A program made the position numbers and the translations under genes. Under the pieces are notes generated by a model that searched no databases, was not told where the DNA came from, and saw only the letters and a list, made by a program, of their open reading frames with translations. Positions 1 through 9,047 of a DNA stretch of 64,000 nucleotides are shown here, in pieces; the stretch's first letter is position 1; every line of letters begins with the position of its first letter. This DNA comes from Accumulibacter phosphatis (lineage in GTDB: Bacteria > Pseudomonadota > Gammaproteobacteria > Burkholderiales > Rhodocyclaceae): assembly GCF_000024165.1 (NCBI RefSeq), contig NC_013194.1, positions 1,550,001-1,614,000 on the forward strand, read 5' to 3'.

Positions 1-2
1 GT

Positions 3-953
3 GAGTTCGACTTCGATCCTGATTTGCTCGACGACTTCCAGGCGTCGGAGTTCTCGGCTGAAGTGCCGCTGCCCGAACCCGAACCCGAGCCGGAGGGTTT
101 TTCCTCGCCCCCCGAGGTGGAACTGCTCAATGACGTTACGCAGCACTACCTGAACGCGATTGGCGCCAAGCCGCTGTTGTCGCCGGCCGAGGAAGTGAAC
201 TGGGCACGGCGTGCCCGTGCCGGCGAGTTCCCGGCGCGACAGAAGATGATCGAGCACAATCTGCGACTCGTCGTCAATATCGCCAAGCATTATCTCAACC
301 GCGGCATCCCCTTGCTCGACCTGATCGAGGAAGGAAACCTCGGGCTGATCCACGCGATCGAGAAGTACGACCCCGAGCGCGGATTCCGCTTTTCGACCTA
401 CGCCACCTGGTGGATCCGGCAGAGCATCGAACGCGCGATCATGAACCAGTCGCGGACGATCCGCCTGCCGGTGCATGTGGTCAAGGACATCAATCTGGTA
501 TTGCGCGCCATCCGCCACCTGGAGTCAGCCAGCGGGCGCGAGATCTGTCCCGACCGGATCGCTCATCTGATCGACCGGCCGGTCGAAGACGTGCGTCGCG
601 TGATGGCGCTCAACGAGCGTATCGCTTCGCTCGATGCGCCGTTGCAAGTCGATCCCAGCCAGACGGTGGGCGACCTGATTGCCGACGAGAGCCTGCTCGA
701 TCCGGATGAACTGCTGCAGTCGAACGAACTCGGCGAATTGTTGAGGAACTGGCTGGGGCAACTCGCCGGCAAGCATCGGCAGGTTCTCGAGCGTCGCTAT
801 GGTCTCGGCGGCAGCGAACCCTCCACCCTCGAAGAGATCGCCTTCGACCTGAATCTGACACGCGAACGCGTTCGCCAGATCCAGATCGAAGCGCTCGACC
901 ACCTGCGGCGCATCATCAGGCGCCGTGGCGTGACCTCGGAAAACCTCTTCTAG
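3..953 (+). CDS. rpoS: RNA polymerase sigma factor RpoS (5' end cut by window edge)
   Basis: This encodes the stationary-phase / general-stress sigma factor that directs RNA polymerase core to stress promoters. The sigma-70 regions are in order: 1.2 (LLSPAEEVNWARRARAG), 2.1-2.2 (DLIEEGNLGL), 2.3-2.4 (FSTYATWWIRQSI), 3, and 4.2 with its helix-turn-helix (STLEEIAFDLNLTRERVRQI). The acidic N-terminus and short region 1 fit RpoS rather than RpoD. The reading frame stays open to the first base, so the true start is probably left of the window; a TTG at 24 is the first start-like codon inside. The stop codon overlaps the stop of the convergent mltB within a CTAG palindrome. Identity is strong; RpoH is excluded by the region 4 and N-terminal sequences. 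Confidence 0.93.
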   Translation, partial: EFDFDPDLLDDFQASEFSAEVPLPEPEPEPEGFSSPPEVELLNDVTQHYLNAIGAKPLLSPAEEVNWARRARAGEFPARQKMIEHNLRLVVNIAKHYLNRGIPLLDLIEEGNLGLIHAIEKYDPERGFRFSTYATWWIRQSIERAIMNQSRTIRLPVHVVKDINLVLRAIRHLESASGREICPDRIAHLIDRPVEDVRRVMALNERIASLDAPLQVDPSQTVGDLIADESLLDPDELLQSNELGELLRNWLGQLAGKHRQVLERRYGLGGSEPSTLEEIAFDLNLTRERVRQIQIEALDHLRRIIRRRGVTSENLF

Positions 954-1981
954 CGCGTGCCGGCGAGCGTGTTGCGCGTCTCGCGCAACGCTTCGGCGAG
1001 TTGGAAGACGGCCATTGCGTAAAAGCTCGAGCGGTTGTAGCGCGTAATCACATAGAAATTGTCGAAGCCGAGCCAGTAACCGGTCGGCGCTCCCGGGCTG
1101 ACGAGGTCGATCAGTGCCGCCGGTCGGTCGGCATCGCCGGCCGCCAGAACGGTGTCCGGAACGACACCCTGGCTGGCCAGTTCGCGTACGCTCAGCGCCG
1201 GTTTGATGCCGGCGGCGATGAGCATCGCGGGATCCCCATTGACGCTCGCCGGAACGGCGACCGGAGCGTCTTTCTGCCAGCCATGCTGCTGCAGGAAGCG
1301 GGCGACGCTGCCGATGGCGTCTACGTTGCTGTTGCGCAGGTCGATGCGGTCGTCGTTGTCGAAGTCGACGGCGAAGCGGCGCTGACTGCTCGGCATGAAC
1401 TGCGGGATGCCGATGGCGCCGGCATATGAACCCTTGATTGAGAGCGGACTGAGGCCGTTCTCGCGGGCCAGCAGGAGAAACTGCTCGAGTTCGCTACGGA
1501 AGAACTCCGCCCGCGGCGGGTAGTGGAAGGCGAGAGACGAGAGAGCTTCGAGGACGCCGAAACTGCCCATGTTCTGGCCGTATTCGGTCTCGACGCCGAT
1601 GATCGCGACGACGATCTCGGGTGGCACGCCGTAAATCGCTGCGGCGCGTTGCAGCGTCACTTCGTGCTGTTGCCAGAAGCGCTGGCCGCCATCGACGCGG
1701 CGGCTGTTCACGAAGCGTTCGCGATAGCGTTGCCACGAACGCTGCTTTTCCGGAACCGCCGGCGGGCGGATCGCGCGCAGCACGGTGGCGTTTGGCCGGA
1801 CCGCGGCGAACTGGCGCGTCAGGTGGGCCACGTCAAAGCCGTAACGTTCATGCATCTCGATGATGAAGGACTTGACTTCCGGTTCCTGGCTGAATCCGGT
1901 TCCCTGCTGGGGATGGCCGGAGACTGGCAGGAGGCCGCCGAGCAGCGCCAGGCACAGCGTGGCAGGCAATTTTCGTTTCAA
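950..1981 (-). CDS. mltB: Lytic murein transglycosylase B, periplasmic
   Basis: The enzyme cleaves the MurNAc-GlcNAc bond of peptidoglycan, forming 1,6-anhydromuramyl ends. The chosen TTG start at 1981 gives a 343-residue protein. It opens with a signal peptide (MKRKLPATLCLALLGG) and carries the SLT family 3 motif GVETEYGQNMG with the likely catalytic Glu at about residue 131. GSYAGAIGIPQFMPSS and DFDNDDRIDL (an EF-hand-like stretch typical of MltB/Slt35) follow. The start is supported by an AAGGAG site 9 bases upstream and by a TTGA overlap with the stop of the preceding transglutaminase gene, so the two are translationally coupled. There is no lipobox, so it is probably a soluble periplasmic form. 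Confidence 0.92.
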   Translation of the reverse strand: MKRKLPATLCLALLGGLLPVSGHPQQGTGFSQEPEVKSFIIEMHERYGFDVAHLTRQFAAVRPNATVLRAIRPPAVPEKQRSWQRYRERFVNSRRVDGGQRFWQQHEVTLQRAAAIYGVPPEIVVAIIGVETEYGQNMGSFGVLEALSSLAFHYPPRAEFFRSELEQFLLLARENGLSPLSIKGSYAGAIGIPQFMPSSQRRFAVDFDNDDRIDLRNSNVDAIGSVARFLQQHGWQKDAPVAVPASVNGDPAMLIAAGIKPALSVRELASQGVVPDTVLAAGDADRPAALIDLVSPGAPTGYWLGFDNFYVITRYNRSSFYAMAVFQLAEALRETRNTLAGTR

Positions 1982-3945
1982 GCTTTCCTTCTCCTTTGCG
2001 GTGGCAGTCGGTGCAGGCATTGCTGCAGTTGGCCGAGCCTGGCGTCGCCCTGGCAACCGTAGCGCAACTCGGCATAGCAAGCGGCAGCTTCGCTGGTGAG
2101 CTGAGCCAGATCGGGTCTTTCGCGCGCTACACGTTGCGCGAAGGCCAGCGGTCCTTCCCATTCGGCGCGGGCCATGCCCCGTCGCGCGAGTTCCTTGCAG
2201 TAGCGTTGCCAGGCACGCTGCACCGGATCGACTGCCCGGCGCGCGGGCAGGGTCCATAGGGTGACGATCAGGAGTGCCGTGCCGCAGAGGACGGCCAGCG
2301 TGGCGGTCATCTTCTGCCAGTCCGCGTCGGCCAGGCCGAGTCGGGACAGAACCTCGCGCTGACGCTGAGGATTGTACCCGAGTACCCATTGATTCCAGCT
2401 GTTGTTGGCCGCTTCCCAGCGGTTGCGCAACTGGCGCAGCCAGTCGGCATCGATCCGGACGACGACCGGCAGGGGTTCGCCCTCGGGTAGCGCCGCGGCA
2501 ATGCCCTGTTCGATGCGCGCCGGAGCCACCGCTGCGGTTGGATCGACGCGTACCCAGCCCTGCCCGGCGAGCCAGATTTCGGCCCAGGCGTGTGCGTCCG
2601 ACTGGCGTACGGTGAGGTATCCATCGACCGGATTGACTTCGCCGCCCTGGTAGCCGGCGACCACGCGTGCCGGAACCCCCGCTGCCCGCATCAGGAAAAC
2701 GAAGGCCGAGGCGTAGTGCTCGCAGAAACCGCGACGCGTGGTGAACAGGAATTCGTCCATGGCATCGGGGCCGAGCAGCGGCGGCTGCAGGGTGTAGTAG
2801 AAGGGCTCGTGGCGGAACTTCGTCAGCGCGGCCTCGGCGATTTCCCGCGGCGGCAGCGACTGCCACTCGGCGGCGAGGGCGCGCGTGCGCGGGTTGAACT
2901 GGGCGGGCAGGGCCAGGGATTGCTGCAGGACAGCCGCTGCTTCAGCGACGCTGGCGCGATAGTCGAGCGCCGAGACGAACGAGACTCTCGACCGGACACG
3001 CAAGGGCTCGCGGGCCAGGACTTCGAGCGTCGGTGCCAGGCGGCTGTCGGGCGGCAGGCGGGTCGGCACGTCGAGAGCCAGTAGCCAGCGCTGGTTGTGC
3101 GCCTCGAGGATGCTCGTGTAGGCATGCACCTGGCCGCGTGCCTCGATGAGCGGATCGGCTCGCGCCGGTCCGCCGGCCGGCGGACGTGCGCGCCAGGTCA
3201 GTCCGTCATAGTCGTCGAACACGGGTCCGCGCCAGTAGAGATCGGCCTTTTCCGGGACCTCTCCGGCGAACTGGCTGCGGAAGGCGATCGCGCCGGACTG
3301 GGTCAGGCTGCTGATCGAGCCCGGCGACATCTGCTCGGACAGGCCGCTGAGGGCCGAATAGGCGTCCTGCGGCAAGCCCCAGAGCGGACCGGAGACGCGT
3401 GGGAAGAGGAGGTACAGGATCAGCATGAAGGGCAGCGCCTGAACCAGCAGCAGGCAGGCCAGGCGGGCGATCGCCGCGACCGGCTGGGCGCCGCCGTGCA
3501 CCCGGATCAGGGTTGCCGTCAGCAGGGTGATGGTGGACAGTAGCCAGAGGCCGGCGGGGATGCTCTGTGAATAGAAATAGTGGGTAAGCAGCAGGAAGTA
3601 GCCGAGCAGGATCACCACCATCGCGTCGCGCCGGTTGTCCATTTCCAGTGGCTTGAGCGCCATGAAGACGACCAGGAGCGCGACCCCCGGATCCTTGCCA
3701 AGCAGGGTATGGAACTGCCAGGCGATGCCGGCGACGCAGCCACCGACCAGTAGCGCCAGTGCCCAGCGCGCCGGCAGCGGGCGCCGCCGATACCACAACC
3801 AGGCGCGCCAAAGAAGGGCGCTGCCGACGAGTGCGCTGAGCCACGGAGGCAGGTGCTCGGCGTGCGGCACGGTAGTCGCCAGCGCGGCGGCGAGCAGCCA
3901 GGGCACGGCGCCGAGTTCGAGCGCGACGCCCGGTCTGCGCCTCAC
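1978..3945 (-). CDS. TgpA-like membrane transglutaminase (DUF3488 + transglutaminase-like domain)
   Basis: This 655-residue inner-membrane protein has several N-terminal membrane segments (DUF3488 region, residues about 10-190) and a large periplasmic transglutaminase-like domain. The papain-like triad is visible: Cys in RRGFCEHYASAFVF, His in SDAHAWAEIWL and Asp in WVRVDPTAAV. A further membrane segment (LAVLCGTALLIVTLW) and a DUF4129-like tail follow. The GTG start at 3945 overlaps the stop of the DUF58 gene (GTGA), and its own stop overlaps mltB. MoxR, DUF58 and TgpA commonly occur together; in Pseudomonas TgpA is essential for viability, but the substrate is unknown. Confidence 0.9.
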   Translation of the reverse strand: MRRRPGVALELGAVPWLLAAALATTVPHAEHLPPWLSALVGSALLWRAWLWYRRRPLPARWALALLVGGCVAGIAWQFHTLLGKDPGVALLVVFMALKPLEMDNRRDAMVVILLGYFLLLTHYFYSQSIPAGLWLLSTITLLTATLIRVHGGAQPVAAIARLACLLLVQALPFMLILYLLFPRVSGPLWGLPQDAYSALSGLSEQMSPGSISSLTQSGAIAFRSQFAGEVPEKADLYWRGPVFDDYDGLTWRARPPAGGPARADPLIEARGQVHAYTSILEAHNQRWLLALDVPTRLPPDSRLAPTLEVLAREPLRVRSRVSFVSALDYRASVAEAAAVLQQSLALPAQFNPRTRALAAEWQSLPPREIAEAALTKFRHEPFYYTLQPPLLGPDAMDEFLFTTRRGFCEHYASAFVFLMRAAGVPARVVAGYQGGEVNPVDGYLTVRQSDAHAWAEIWLAGQGWVRVDPTAAVAPARIEQGIAAALPEGEPLPVVVRIDADWLRQLRNRWEAANNSWNQWVLGYNPQRQREVLSRLGLADADWQKMTATLAVLCGTALLIVTLWTLPARRAVDPVQRAWQRYCKELARRGMARAEWEGPLAFAQRVARERPDLAQLTSEAAACYAELRYGCQGDARLGQLQQCLHRLPPQRRRKA

Positions 3946-4904
3946 CGGGTGGGCTCGCCGTGCAGCGCCAGCGCCTGCAGGCAGGCTGCGCGATGCGTTG
4001 GGCCCTGCGCCGGGCGCAGGAGATGTCCCGGCAGGCGCAAGCCGTAAAGTGCCTGCTGTTCCTCGGCGGCCAGGATCCAGCCGGCAAGGATCGACAGTCG
4101 CTCTTCCGGATCCCGGTTGCCGGGGGTCAGCGCCCAATCGAGCCAGAGTTCGTCGGCGGCACCGCCGGCGAACTCCTTGACCAGCAGCGGCTGTTCATCG
4201 GATCGTCGGGCGACCGCTTTCCAGGCGATGTGGCGGGTCGGGTCGCTGGCCTGGCGTGGCCGCAAGCCCGCGAAGTCCTCCAGACCGCCTTCGCCGTGGC
4301 GGCTGTCGGCGTGTGCTGTCGACGCCGCCGGCGGCAGCGGCGTACGAATCGGCCGAGGATAGACGATGCACGAGAAGGTCGGATGCAGGTAGCTCCAGGC
4401 GCGGAACAGGCCGAGTGGATAGCGGCTGGTCAAGGTTATCCTGCCGGGGTCGAGCCGGCCGCGGCGTGGCGCAGCGTGCGGAATGGCGACCGTTGCGCGT
4501 CCTGCGGGCGGGACCTCGGCCCTGACCACGGGTTGGTGCGAAAAGGCGAACTCAAGGGCGCGACGCGGCTGTGGGCGGGTGTTGTCGATCGCCAGGGGAA
4601 AGTACGCGCTTTCGCCAGCGAAGACGGCTTCCGCCCGTGCGGGGGTCAGGCGCAGGCCGAACAGGTTGTGGAAGGTATGCACCATGGCGACGATGCCGAG
4701 CCCGGCGAGCAGGAAAATCAAGGCGTGACCGAGGCTCAGGTTGTAGTTGATCGCACCGATCAGCATGACGGCGAGGACGATCGCGAAAACGATGCCGCCG
4801 CGCGTTGGCACGATGAAGATCCGGCGTTGGGTGAGCACGATCGGTACCTGCTCGTCACGACCCAGGCGAAACAGCCAGCGCTGAACGGCTGCGAGTGGGC
4901 GCAT
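3942..4904 (-). CDS. DUF58 domain protein (MoxR operon partner)
   Basis: This is a 320-residue protein. Two N-terminal membrane segments (GIVFAIVLAVMLIGAINYNL and ALIFLLAGLGIVAMV) are followed by a DUF58 domain with its typical signature DPTRHIAWKAVARRSDEQ, which resembles the start of a von Willebrand A fold. It starts at the ATG at 4904, which overlaps the MoxR stop (ATGA), and ends in a GTGA overlap with the transglutaminase gene. Known relatives act with MoxR AAA+ chaperones in envelope or metal-centre maturation. Here the partner is likely the downstream transglutaminase, but this is inference from the conserved operon. Confidence 0.88.
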   Translation of the reverse strand: MRPLAAVQRWLFRLGRDEQVPIVLTQRRIFIVPTRGGIVFAIVLAVMLIGAINYNLSLGHALIFLLAGLGIVAMVHTFHNLFGLRLTPARAEAVFAGESAYFPLAIDNTRPQPRRALEFAFSHQPVVRAEVPPAGRATVAIPHAAPRRGRLDPGRITLTSRYPLGLFRAWSYLHPTFSCIVYPRPIRTPLPPAASTAHADSRHGEGGLEDFAGLRPRQASDPTRHIAWKAVARRSDEQPLLVKEFAGGAADELWLDWALTPGNRDPEERLSILAGWILAAEEQQALYGLRLPGHLLRPAQGPTHRAACLQALALHGEPTR

Positions 4905-5830
4905 CAGGTCAGTGGCACGGAGCGAATCAGTGCCGCCATGTCTTCCGCTGCGGCCTGTCCGCCGCTGAGCAGCCGCAAGCGGTGACGGGCGACGGCGGGC
5001 AGGACCGCCTGTACGTCTTCCGGCAGAACCATGCTGCGGCCACCGGTGAACGCCCATGCGCGTGCCGCCGCAAGCAGCGACAGGGCTGCCCGTGGGCTCA
5101 GCCCATGGACGAAGCGCGGCTCGTTGCGCGTCGCCGCCACCAGCAGTTGCAGGTAGTCGAAGAGGGCCGGTGCGGCGTAGATGGCCGCCGTCTGTTGCTG
5201 CAGGAGAGCGAAGTCGCCGGGGGCCACGCGGGCAGCAAGCGCCGGCAACTGTTCGCGCCTGCCGCCGCTCTCGAGCAGTGAGCGTTCGGCAGCCTGGTCC
5301 GGGTAACCGAGCTCGATGCGCAGCAGGAAGCGGTCCAGTTGCGACTCGGGCAAGGGGAAGGTACCGACCTGACTCGATGGGTTCTGCGTGGCGATCACGA
5401 AGAAAGGTTCCGGCAGCGGCCGGGTCTCGCCTTCGGTGGTCACCTGCCCCTCTTCCATCGCCTCGAGCAGGGCGCTCTGCGTCTTCGGGGTGGCGCGGTT
5501 GATTTCGTCCGCCAGCAGAATCTGACAGAAGACCGGTCCGGGCAGGAAGCGGAAATCGGCCCGCTCGCGGTCGAAGATCGAGACGCCGAGAATGTCCGCC
5601 GGCAGCATGTCGCTCGTGAACTGGACACGTGAGAACTGGAAACCGAGGAGGCGGGCCATGGTATGCGCAAGAGTCGTCTTGCCGACTCCGGGAAGGTCCT
5701 CGATCAGCAGATGGCCTTTTGCGAGCAGGCAGCAGAGGGCGAGCCGCGTCTGCGTGCTCTTGCCGAGAACGACCGCGTTGGCGGCGGCAAGGATGTCGGC
5801 GAGAACGGATTGTGGGTTGGCGGGCAGCAT
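4904..5830 (-). CDS. MoxR-family AAA+ ATPase
   Basis: This is a 308-residue AAA+ chaperone-like ATPase. Walker A is LPGVGKTTLA (about residues 43-52), Walker B is ILLADEINRA and sensor 1 lies in FFVIATQNPSS, followed by the C-terminal lid domain. The start MLPANPQSVLADIL was preferred because the in-frame sequence further upstream has no homology-like character and no ribosome site. It is the first gene of a four-gene coupled operon (MoxR, DUF58, TgpA-like, MltB) that probably works on the cell envelope. The operon is transcribed divergently from the HDAC-like gene, and the 110-base gap contains an AT-rich stretch (5855-5868) that could hold a promoter. Confidence 0.92.
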   Translation of the reverse strand: MLPANPQSVLADILAAANAVVLGKSTQTRLALCCLLAKGHLLIEDLPGVGKTTLAHTMARLLGFQFSRVQFTSDMLPADILGVSIFDRERADFRFLPGPVFCQILLADEINRATPKTQSALLEAMEEGQVTTEGETRPLPEPFFVIATQNPSSQVGTFPLPESQLDRFLLRIELGYPDQAAERSLLESGGRREQLPALAARVAPGDFALLQQQTAAIYAAPALFDYLQLLVAATRNEPRFVHGLSPRAALSLLAAARAWAFTGGRSMVLPEDVQAVLPAVARHRLRLLSGGQAAAEDMAALIRSVPLT

Positions 5831-5940
5831 GGCTTGTCGTTCCGGGGTAATTGGGATGATAATAAACCATCGGCCGACAACTCGATTCCCCGCAGATTTC
5901 GCCGCCCATGGAGGCCACGATCTGCGGCAGAAAGGCAACA

Positions 5941-6867
5941 GTGACCAGCACTGCATTCATCACCCACCGCGACTGTCAACTGCACGACATGGGTTCGTAC
6001 CATCCGGAATCGCCTGAGCGCCTGAGCGCGATCAGCGACCACATGATCGCGCAAGGGGTGGATTCGTATTTTGTCTATCACGACGCACCGTTGGCCAGCT
6101 TTCAGCAACTCAAACGCGTCCATTCGGCAATGCACCTGGAACGTCTGAAGCGCGCCTCACCCGAACTGGGTATCGTGCACCTCGATCCGGATACGGCGAT
6201 GAACCGGTACACCTGGCAGGCGGCGCTACGAGCCGCCGGGGCCGGGGTGCTGGCGGTCGACCTGGTAATGGCAGGGGAGGTGCAGAACGCGTTCTGTGCG
6301 GTGCGTCCGCCGGGTCACCACGCCGAGCGCGCCACGGCGATGGGTTTCTGCTTTTTCAACAACATTGCCGTAGCCGCGGCGCACGCGCTCGAAGCGCACA
6401 AGCTGTCGCGCGTGGCGGTGGTCGATTTCGACGTCCACCATGGCAACGGTACCGAGGACTGCTTCAAGGGCAACGAGCACGTGCTGATGGTCAGTACCTT
6501 CCAGCACCCGTTCTACCCGTACAGCGGTACGGAGCATCCCGCCGCCAACATGCTCAACGTTCCCCTTGGCCGGGGTACCGACGGCGAGGAGTTCCGGCGC
6601 GTGGTCAGCGACCTGTGGATGCCGCGTTTGCGCGAGTTCCAGCCGGAGATGATTTTCATCTCAGCAGGTTTCGACGCCCACTACGAGGACGAGATGGGTG
6701 GCCTGAGTCTGCTCGAGAAGGACTATGCCTGGGTCACCGAACAAGTGAAGCAGATTGCCGATGAGAGCGCGCAGGGACGGATCGTGTCGATGCTCGAAGG
6801 CGGGTACTCCCTGTCGGCGCTGGCGCGCAGCGTTGTCTGCCATCTCCGGGTCCTGGCTGACTTCTGA
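5941..6867 (+). CDS. Histone deacetylase / acetoin utilization family deacetylase
   Basis: This is a 308-residue zinc-dependent hydrolase of the arginase-deacetylase fold. Visible motifs are RPPGHHAERATAMGFCFFNN (active-site His-His pair), VVDFDVHHGNGTED (zinc-binding Asp and His) and FISAGFDAHYED (second zinc Asp). Bacterial members deacetylate small amines or proteins; the substrate cannot be read from sequence. I chose GTG at 5941 because AGAAAGG lies just upstream and the protein then begins at the conserved TAFITHRDC; an ATG at 5908 would add 11 residues without similarity. A rho-independent terminator follows. Confidence 0.9.
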   Translation: MTSTAFITHRDCQLHDMGSYHPESPERLSAISDHMIAQGVDSYFVYHDAPLASFQQLKRVHSAMHLERLKRASPELGIVHLDPDTAMNRYTWQAALRAAGAGVLAVDLVMAGEVQNAFCAVRPPGHHAERATAMGFCFFNNIAVAAAHALEAHKLSRVAVVDFDVHHGNGTEDCFKGNEHVLMVSTFQHPFYPYSGTEHPAANMLNVPLGRGTDGEEFRRVVSDLWMPRLREFQPEMIFISAGFDAHYEDEMGGLSLLEKDYAWVTEQVKQIADESAQGRIVSMLEGGYSLSALARSVVCHLRVLADF

Positions 6868-6887
6868 GTGCTCAGAGGCTGCGCCGC

Positions 6888-6921
6888 CGCCGTCCACCAG
6901 GGCTTGGTGGGCGGCGTTTTT
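6888..6921 (+). terminator. Rho-independent terminator after the HDAC-like gene
   Basis: A 12-base-pair stem (CGCCGTCCACCA paired with TGGTGGGCGGCG, one G-T pair) with a five-base loop is followed by TTTTT. It lies 20 bases after the stop codon and separates this gene from dapA. Confidence 0.85.
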
Positions 6922-7000
6922 CATGGTCAAGTCGCCCGCCTTCGGTTAGAATCCGGGGCCTGAGCCTTGATGGCAAGACCTTTTTCGCGGGTTCCTTTTC

Positions 7001-7885
7001 ATGACCATGATTACTGGATCGATCGTAGCGATCGTCACCCCCATGCACGCGGATGGCAGTCTCGACGTGCCTGGCTTGCGCCGTCTTGTAGACTTTCATG
7101 TACAGGAGGGTACTGACGCCATCGTCATCGTCGGAACGACCGGCGAGTCGCCGACGGTCAATTTCGACGAGCACTGCCAACTGATTCATGTCGCCGTCGA
7201 CCAGGCATCTGGCCGGATTCCGGTAATTGCCGGCACTGGCGGCAACTCGACGGCTGAAGCCATCGAACTGACACGCTTTGCCAGTCAGGCGGGCGCCAGC
7301 GCCGCGCTCTCGGTCGTGCCCTACTACAACAAGCCGACGCAGGAAGGACTGTATCGCCACTTCCGGGCGATCGCCGAGGCCGTCGACATTCCGGTGATCC
7401 TCTACAATGTGCCGGGGCGCACCGTTGCCGACATGAGCAATGACACCGCCCTGCGCCTGGCAGCCATTCCGAACATTGTCGGAATCAAGGACGCAACCGG
7501 TAACATGGACCGTGGTGTCGAGCTGATCACCCGCGCACCCGAGGGCTTTGCCGTCTACAGTGGCGACGACGCCAGCGCCTGCGCCCTCATCCTGATGGGC
7601 GCACAAGGAGACATTTCGGTGGTTGCCAACGTAGCGCCGCGCCTGATGCACGAGATGTGCGCGGCGGCGCTCGCCGGTCAGGCGATCCAGGCGCGCGCCT
7701 TGAATGCCCGCCTGCTCGGTCTGCACCGGCAGTTGTTCTGCGAGGCGAACCCGATTCCGGTCAAATGGGCATGTCAACAGCTCGGCCTGGTCGAAAGCGG
7801 GTTGCGGCTGCCGCTGACGCCGCTGTCGCCGGAGTATCACGAACGAGTGCGAGCTGCCCTGTATCAGGCTGGCGTGGGCATCTAG
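7001..7885 (+). CDS. dapA: 4-Hydroxy-tetrahydrodipicolinate synthase
   Basis: The enzyme condenses pyruvate with aspartate semialdehyde in the lysine / diaminopimelate pathway. The length of 294 residues is typical. Key residues are visible: GTTGES (Thr46-Thr47), the Tyr135 region LYNVPGRT, and the Schiff-base lysine Lys163 in NIVGIKDATGN. The ATG at 7001 is followed by a second in-frame ATG two codons later; neither has a strong ribosome site. It is followed 7 bases later by bamC, the dapA-bamC pairing that is common in beta- and gammaproteobacteria. Confidence 0.96.
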   Translation: MTMITGSIVAIVTPMHADGSLDVPGLRRLVDFHVQEGTDAIVIVGTTGESPTVNFDEHCQLIHVAVDQASGRIPVIAGTGGNSTAEAIELTRFASQAGASAALSVVPYYNKPTQEGLYRHFRAIAEAVDIPVILYNVPGRTVADMSNDTALRLAAIPNIVGIKDATGNMDRGVELITRAPEGFAVYSGDDASACALILMGAQGDISVVANVAPRLMHEMCAAALAGQAIQARALNARLLGLHRQLFCEANPIPVKWACQQLGLVESGLRLPLTPLSPEYHERVRAALYQAGVGI

Positions 7886-7892
7886 AGTCAGG

Positions 7893-9047
7893 GTGAACAA
7901 ATTGAATTCTGTCGTCGTTGCGCGCGGTGCTGTTGCCGTTCTGCTGATTGGGCTCGCCGGCTGTACGGGTTCGCTCCTCGAGCCAAAAAAGATCGAGTAC
8001 AAGACCGCGTCCGCCAACAAGGTGCCGACGCTCGAGGTGCCCCCCGACCTGACATCGCCGACGCGCGACGACCGTTATGCCGTTCCGGATACCAGTGGCA
8101 AGGGTGCGGCGACGTTCTCGGCGTACAGCGCCGAGCGTTCGCCCCAGGCCCGAGCGCAGCAGAAGAGCGATGTCCTGCCGGAGGTCGATACGGCGCGTAT
8201 CGAGCGTTCGGGCAATCAGCGCTGGCTGGTCGCCTCGGGTTCCCCGGACAAGCTTTGGGGGCCCGTCAAGGACTTCTGGCAGGAGACCGGGTTTGTCATC
8301 AAACTCGAGTTGCCGGATGCCGGCGTGATGGAGACCGACTGGGCCGAAAACCGCGCGAAGATCCAGCAGGACTTCATCCGCAACATCCTCGGCAAGGTGA
8401 TCGACTCGGTCTACTCGACGGCCGAGCGGGACAAGTTCCGCACCCGCCTCGAGCCTGGAAGCACGCCGGGAACCACAGACATCTTCATCAGTCATCGCGG
8501 GATGTACGAGATCTTTGTCACCGAAGGCAAGGATCAGACCAAGTGGCAACCGCGTCCCGCCGATCCGGAACTGGAAGCGGAAATGCTGCGCCGCCTGATG
8601 GTTCGCCTCGGCAGCGAGGAGAAGCGCGCGACGGCTGCCATGCAGGCAGCACAGGAGAAGCCCCTCGAGCGTGCCAAGATGACGCGCGGGCCTGACGGGA
8701 GCGGTACCCTCGAGGTCGAGGAGTCTTTCGATCGCGCCTGGCGGCGTGTTGGGCTGGCGCTCGACCGGGTCGGCTTTACGGTTGAGGACCGCGATCGTTC
8801 GCGGGGTCTGTATTTCGTTCGCTATGTGGATCCGGAAATCGACAACGAGAAGAAGGAGGAAGGCTTCCTCTCGAAGCTGAACATCTTCAAGTCGAGCTCC
8901 AGCGGCAAACCACAGACGCAGTATCGTATCTTCGTCAAGGACGACGCCAGCAGGTCGACGGTCCAGGTGTTGACGCTCGAAGGTGGCGTCGATCAGTCCG
9001 AGACGTCGAAGAGGATCCTCAGCCTGCTCTACGACCAGTTGAAGTGA
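7893..9047 (+). CDS. bamC: Outer membrane protein assembly factor BamC (lipoprotein)
   Basis: This is a lipoprotein subunit of the beta-barrel assembly machine. The GTG start gives 384 residues with a signal peptide ending in lipobox LAGC (Cys at about residue 24). The conserved unstructured segment KIEYKTASANKVPTLEVPPDL, which binds BamD in relatives, is followed by two helix-grip domains. It sits directly after dapA and its stop overlaps the start of the next gene, so the three genes form one operon. Confidence 0.93.
   Translation: MNKLNSVVVARGAVAVLLIGLAGCTGSLLEPKKIEYKTASANKVPTLEVPPDLTSPTRDDRYAVPDTSGKGAATFSAYSAERSPQARAQQKSDVLPEVDTARIERSGNQRWLVASGSPDKLWGPVKDFWQETGFVIKLELPDAGVMETDWAENRAKIQQDFIRNILGKVIDSVYSTAERDKFRTRLEPGSTPGTTDIFISHRGMYEIFVTEGKDQTKWQPRPADPELEAEMLRRLMVRLGSEEKRATAAMQAAQEKPLERAKMTRGPDGSGTLEVEESFDRAWRRVGLALDRVGFTVEDRDRSRGLYFVRYVDPEIDNEKKEEGFLSKLNIFKSSSSGKPQTQYRIFVKDDASRSTVQVLTLEGGVDQSETSKRILSLLYDQLK

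Noticed and set aside
2018..2866. Longer mltB reading frame extending into the transglutaminase gene
   Set aside because: The extension is the opposite-frame shadow of the transglutaminase domain; the TTG at 1981 with AAGGAG and stop-start overlap explains the real start.
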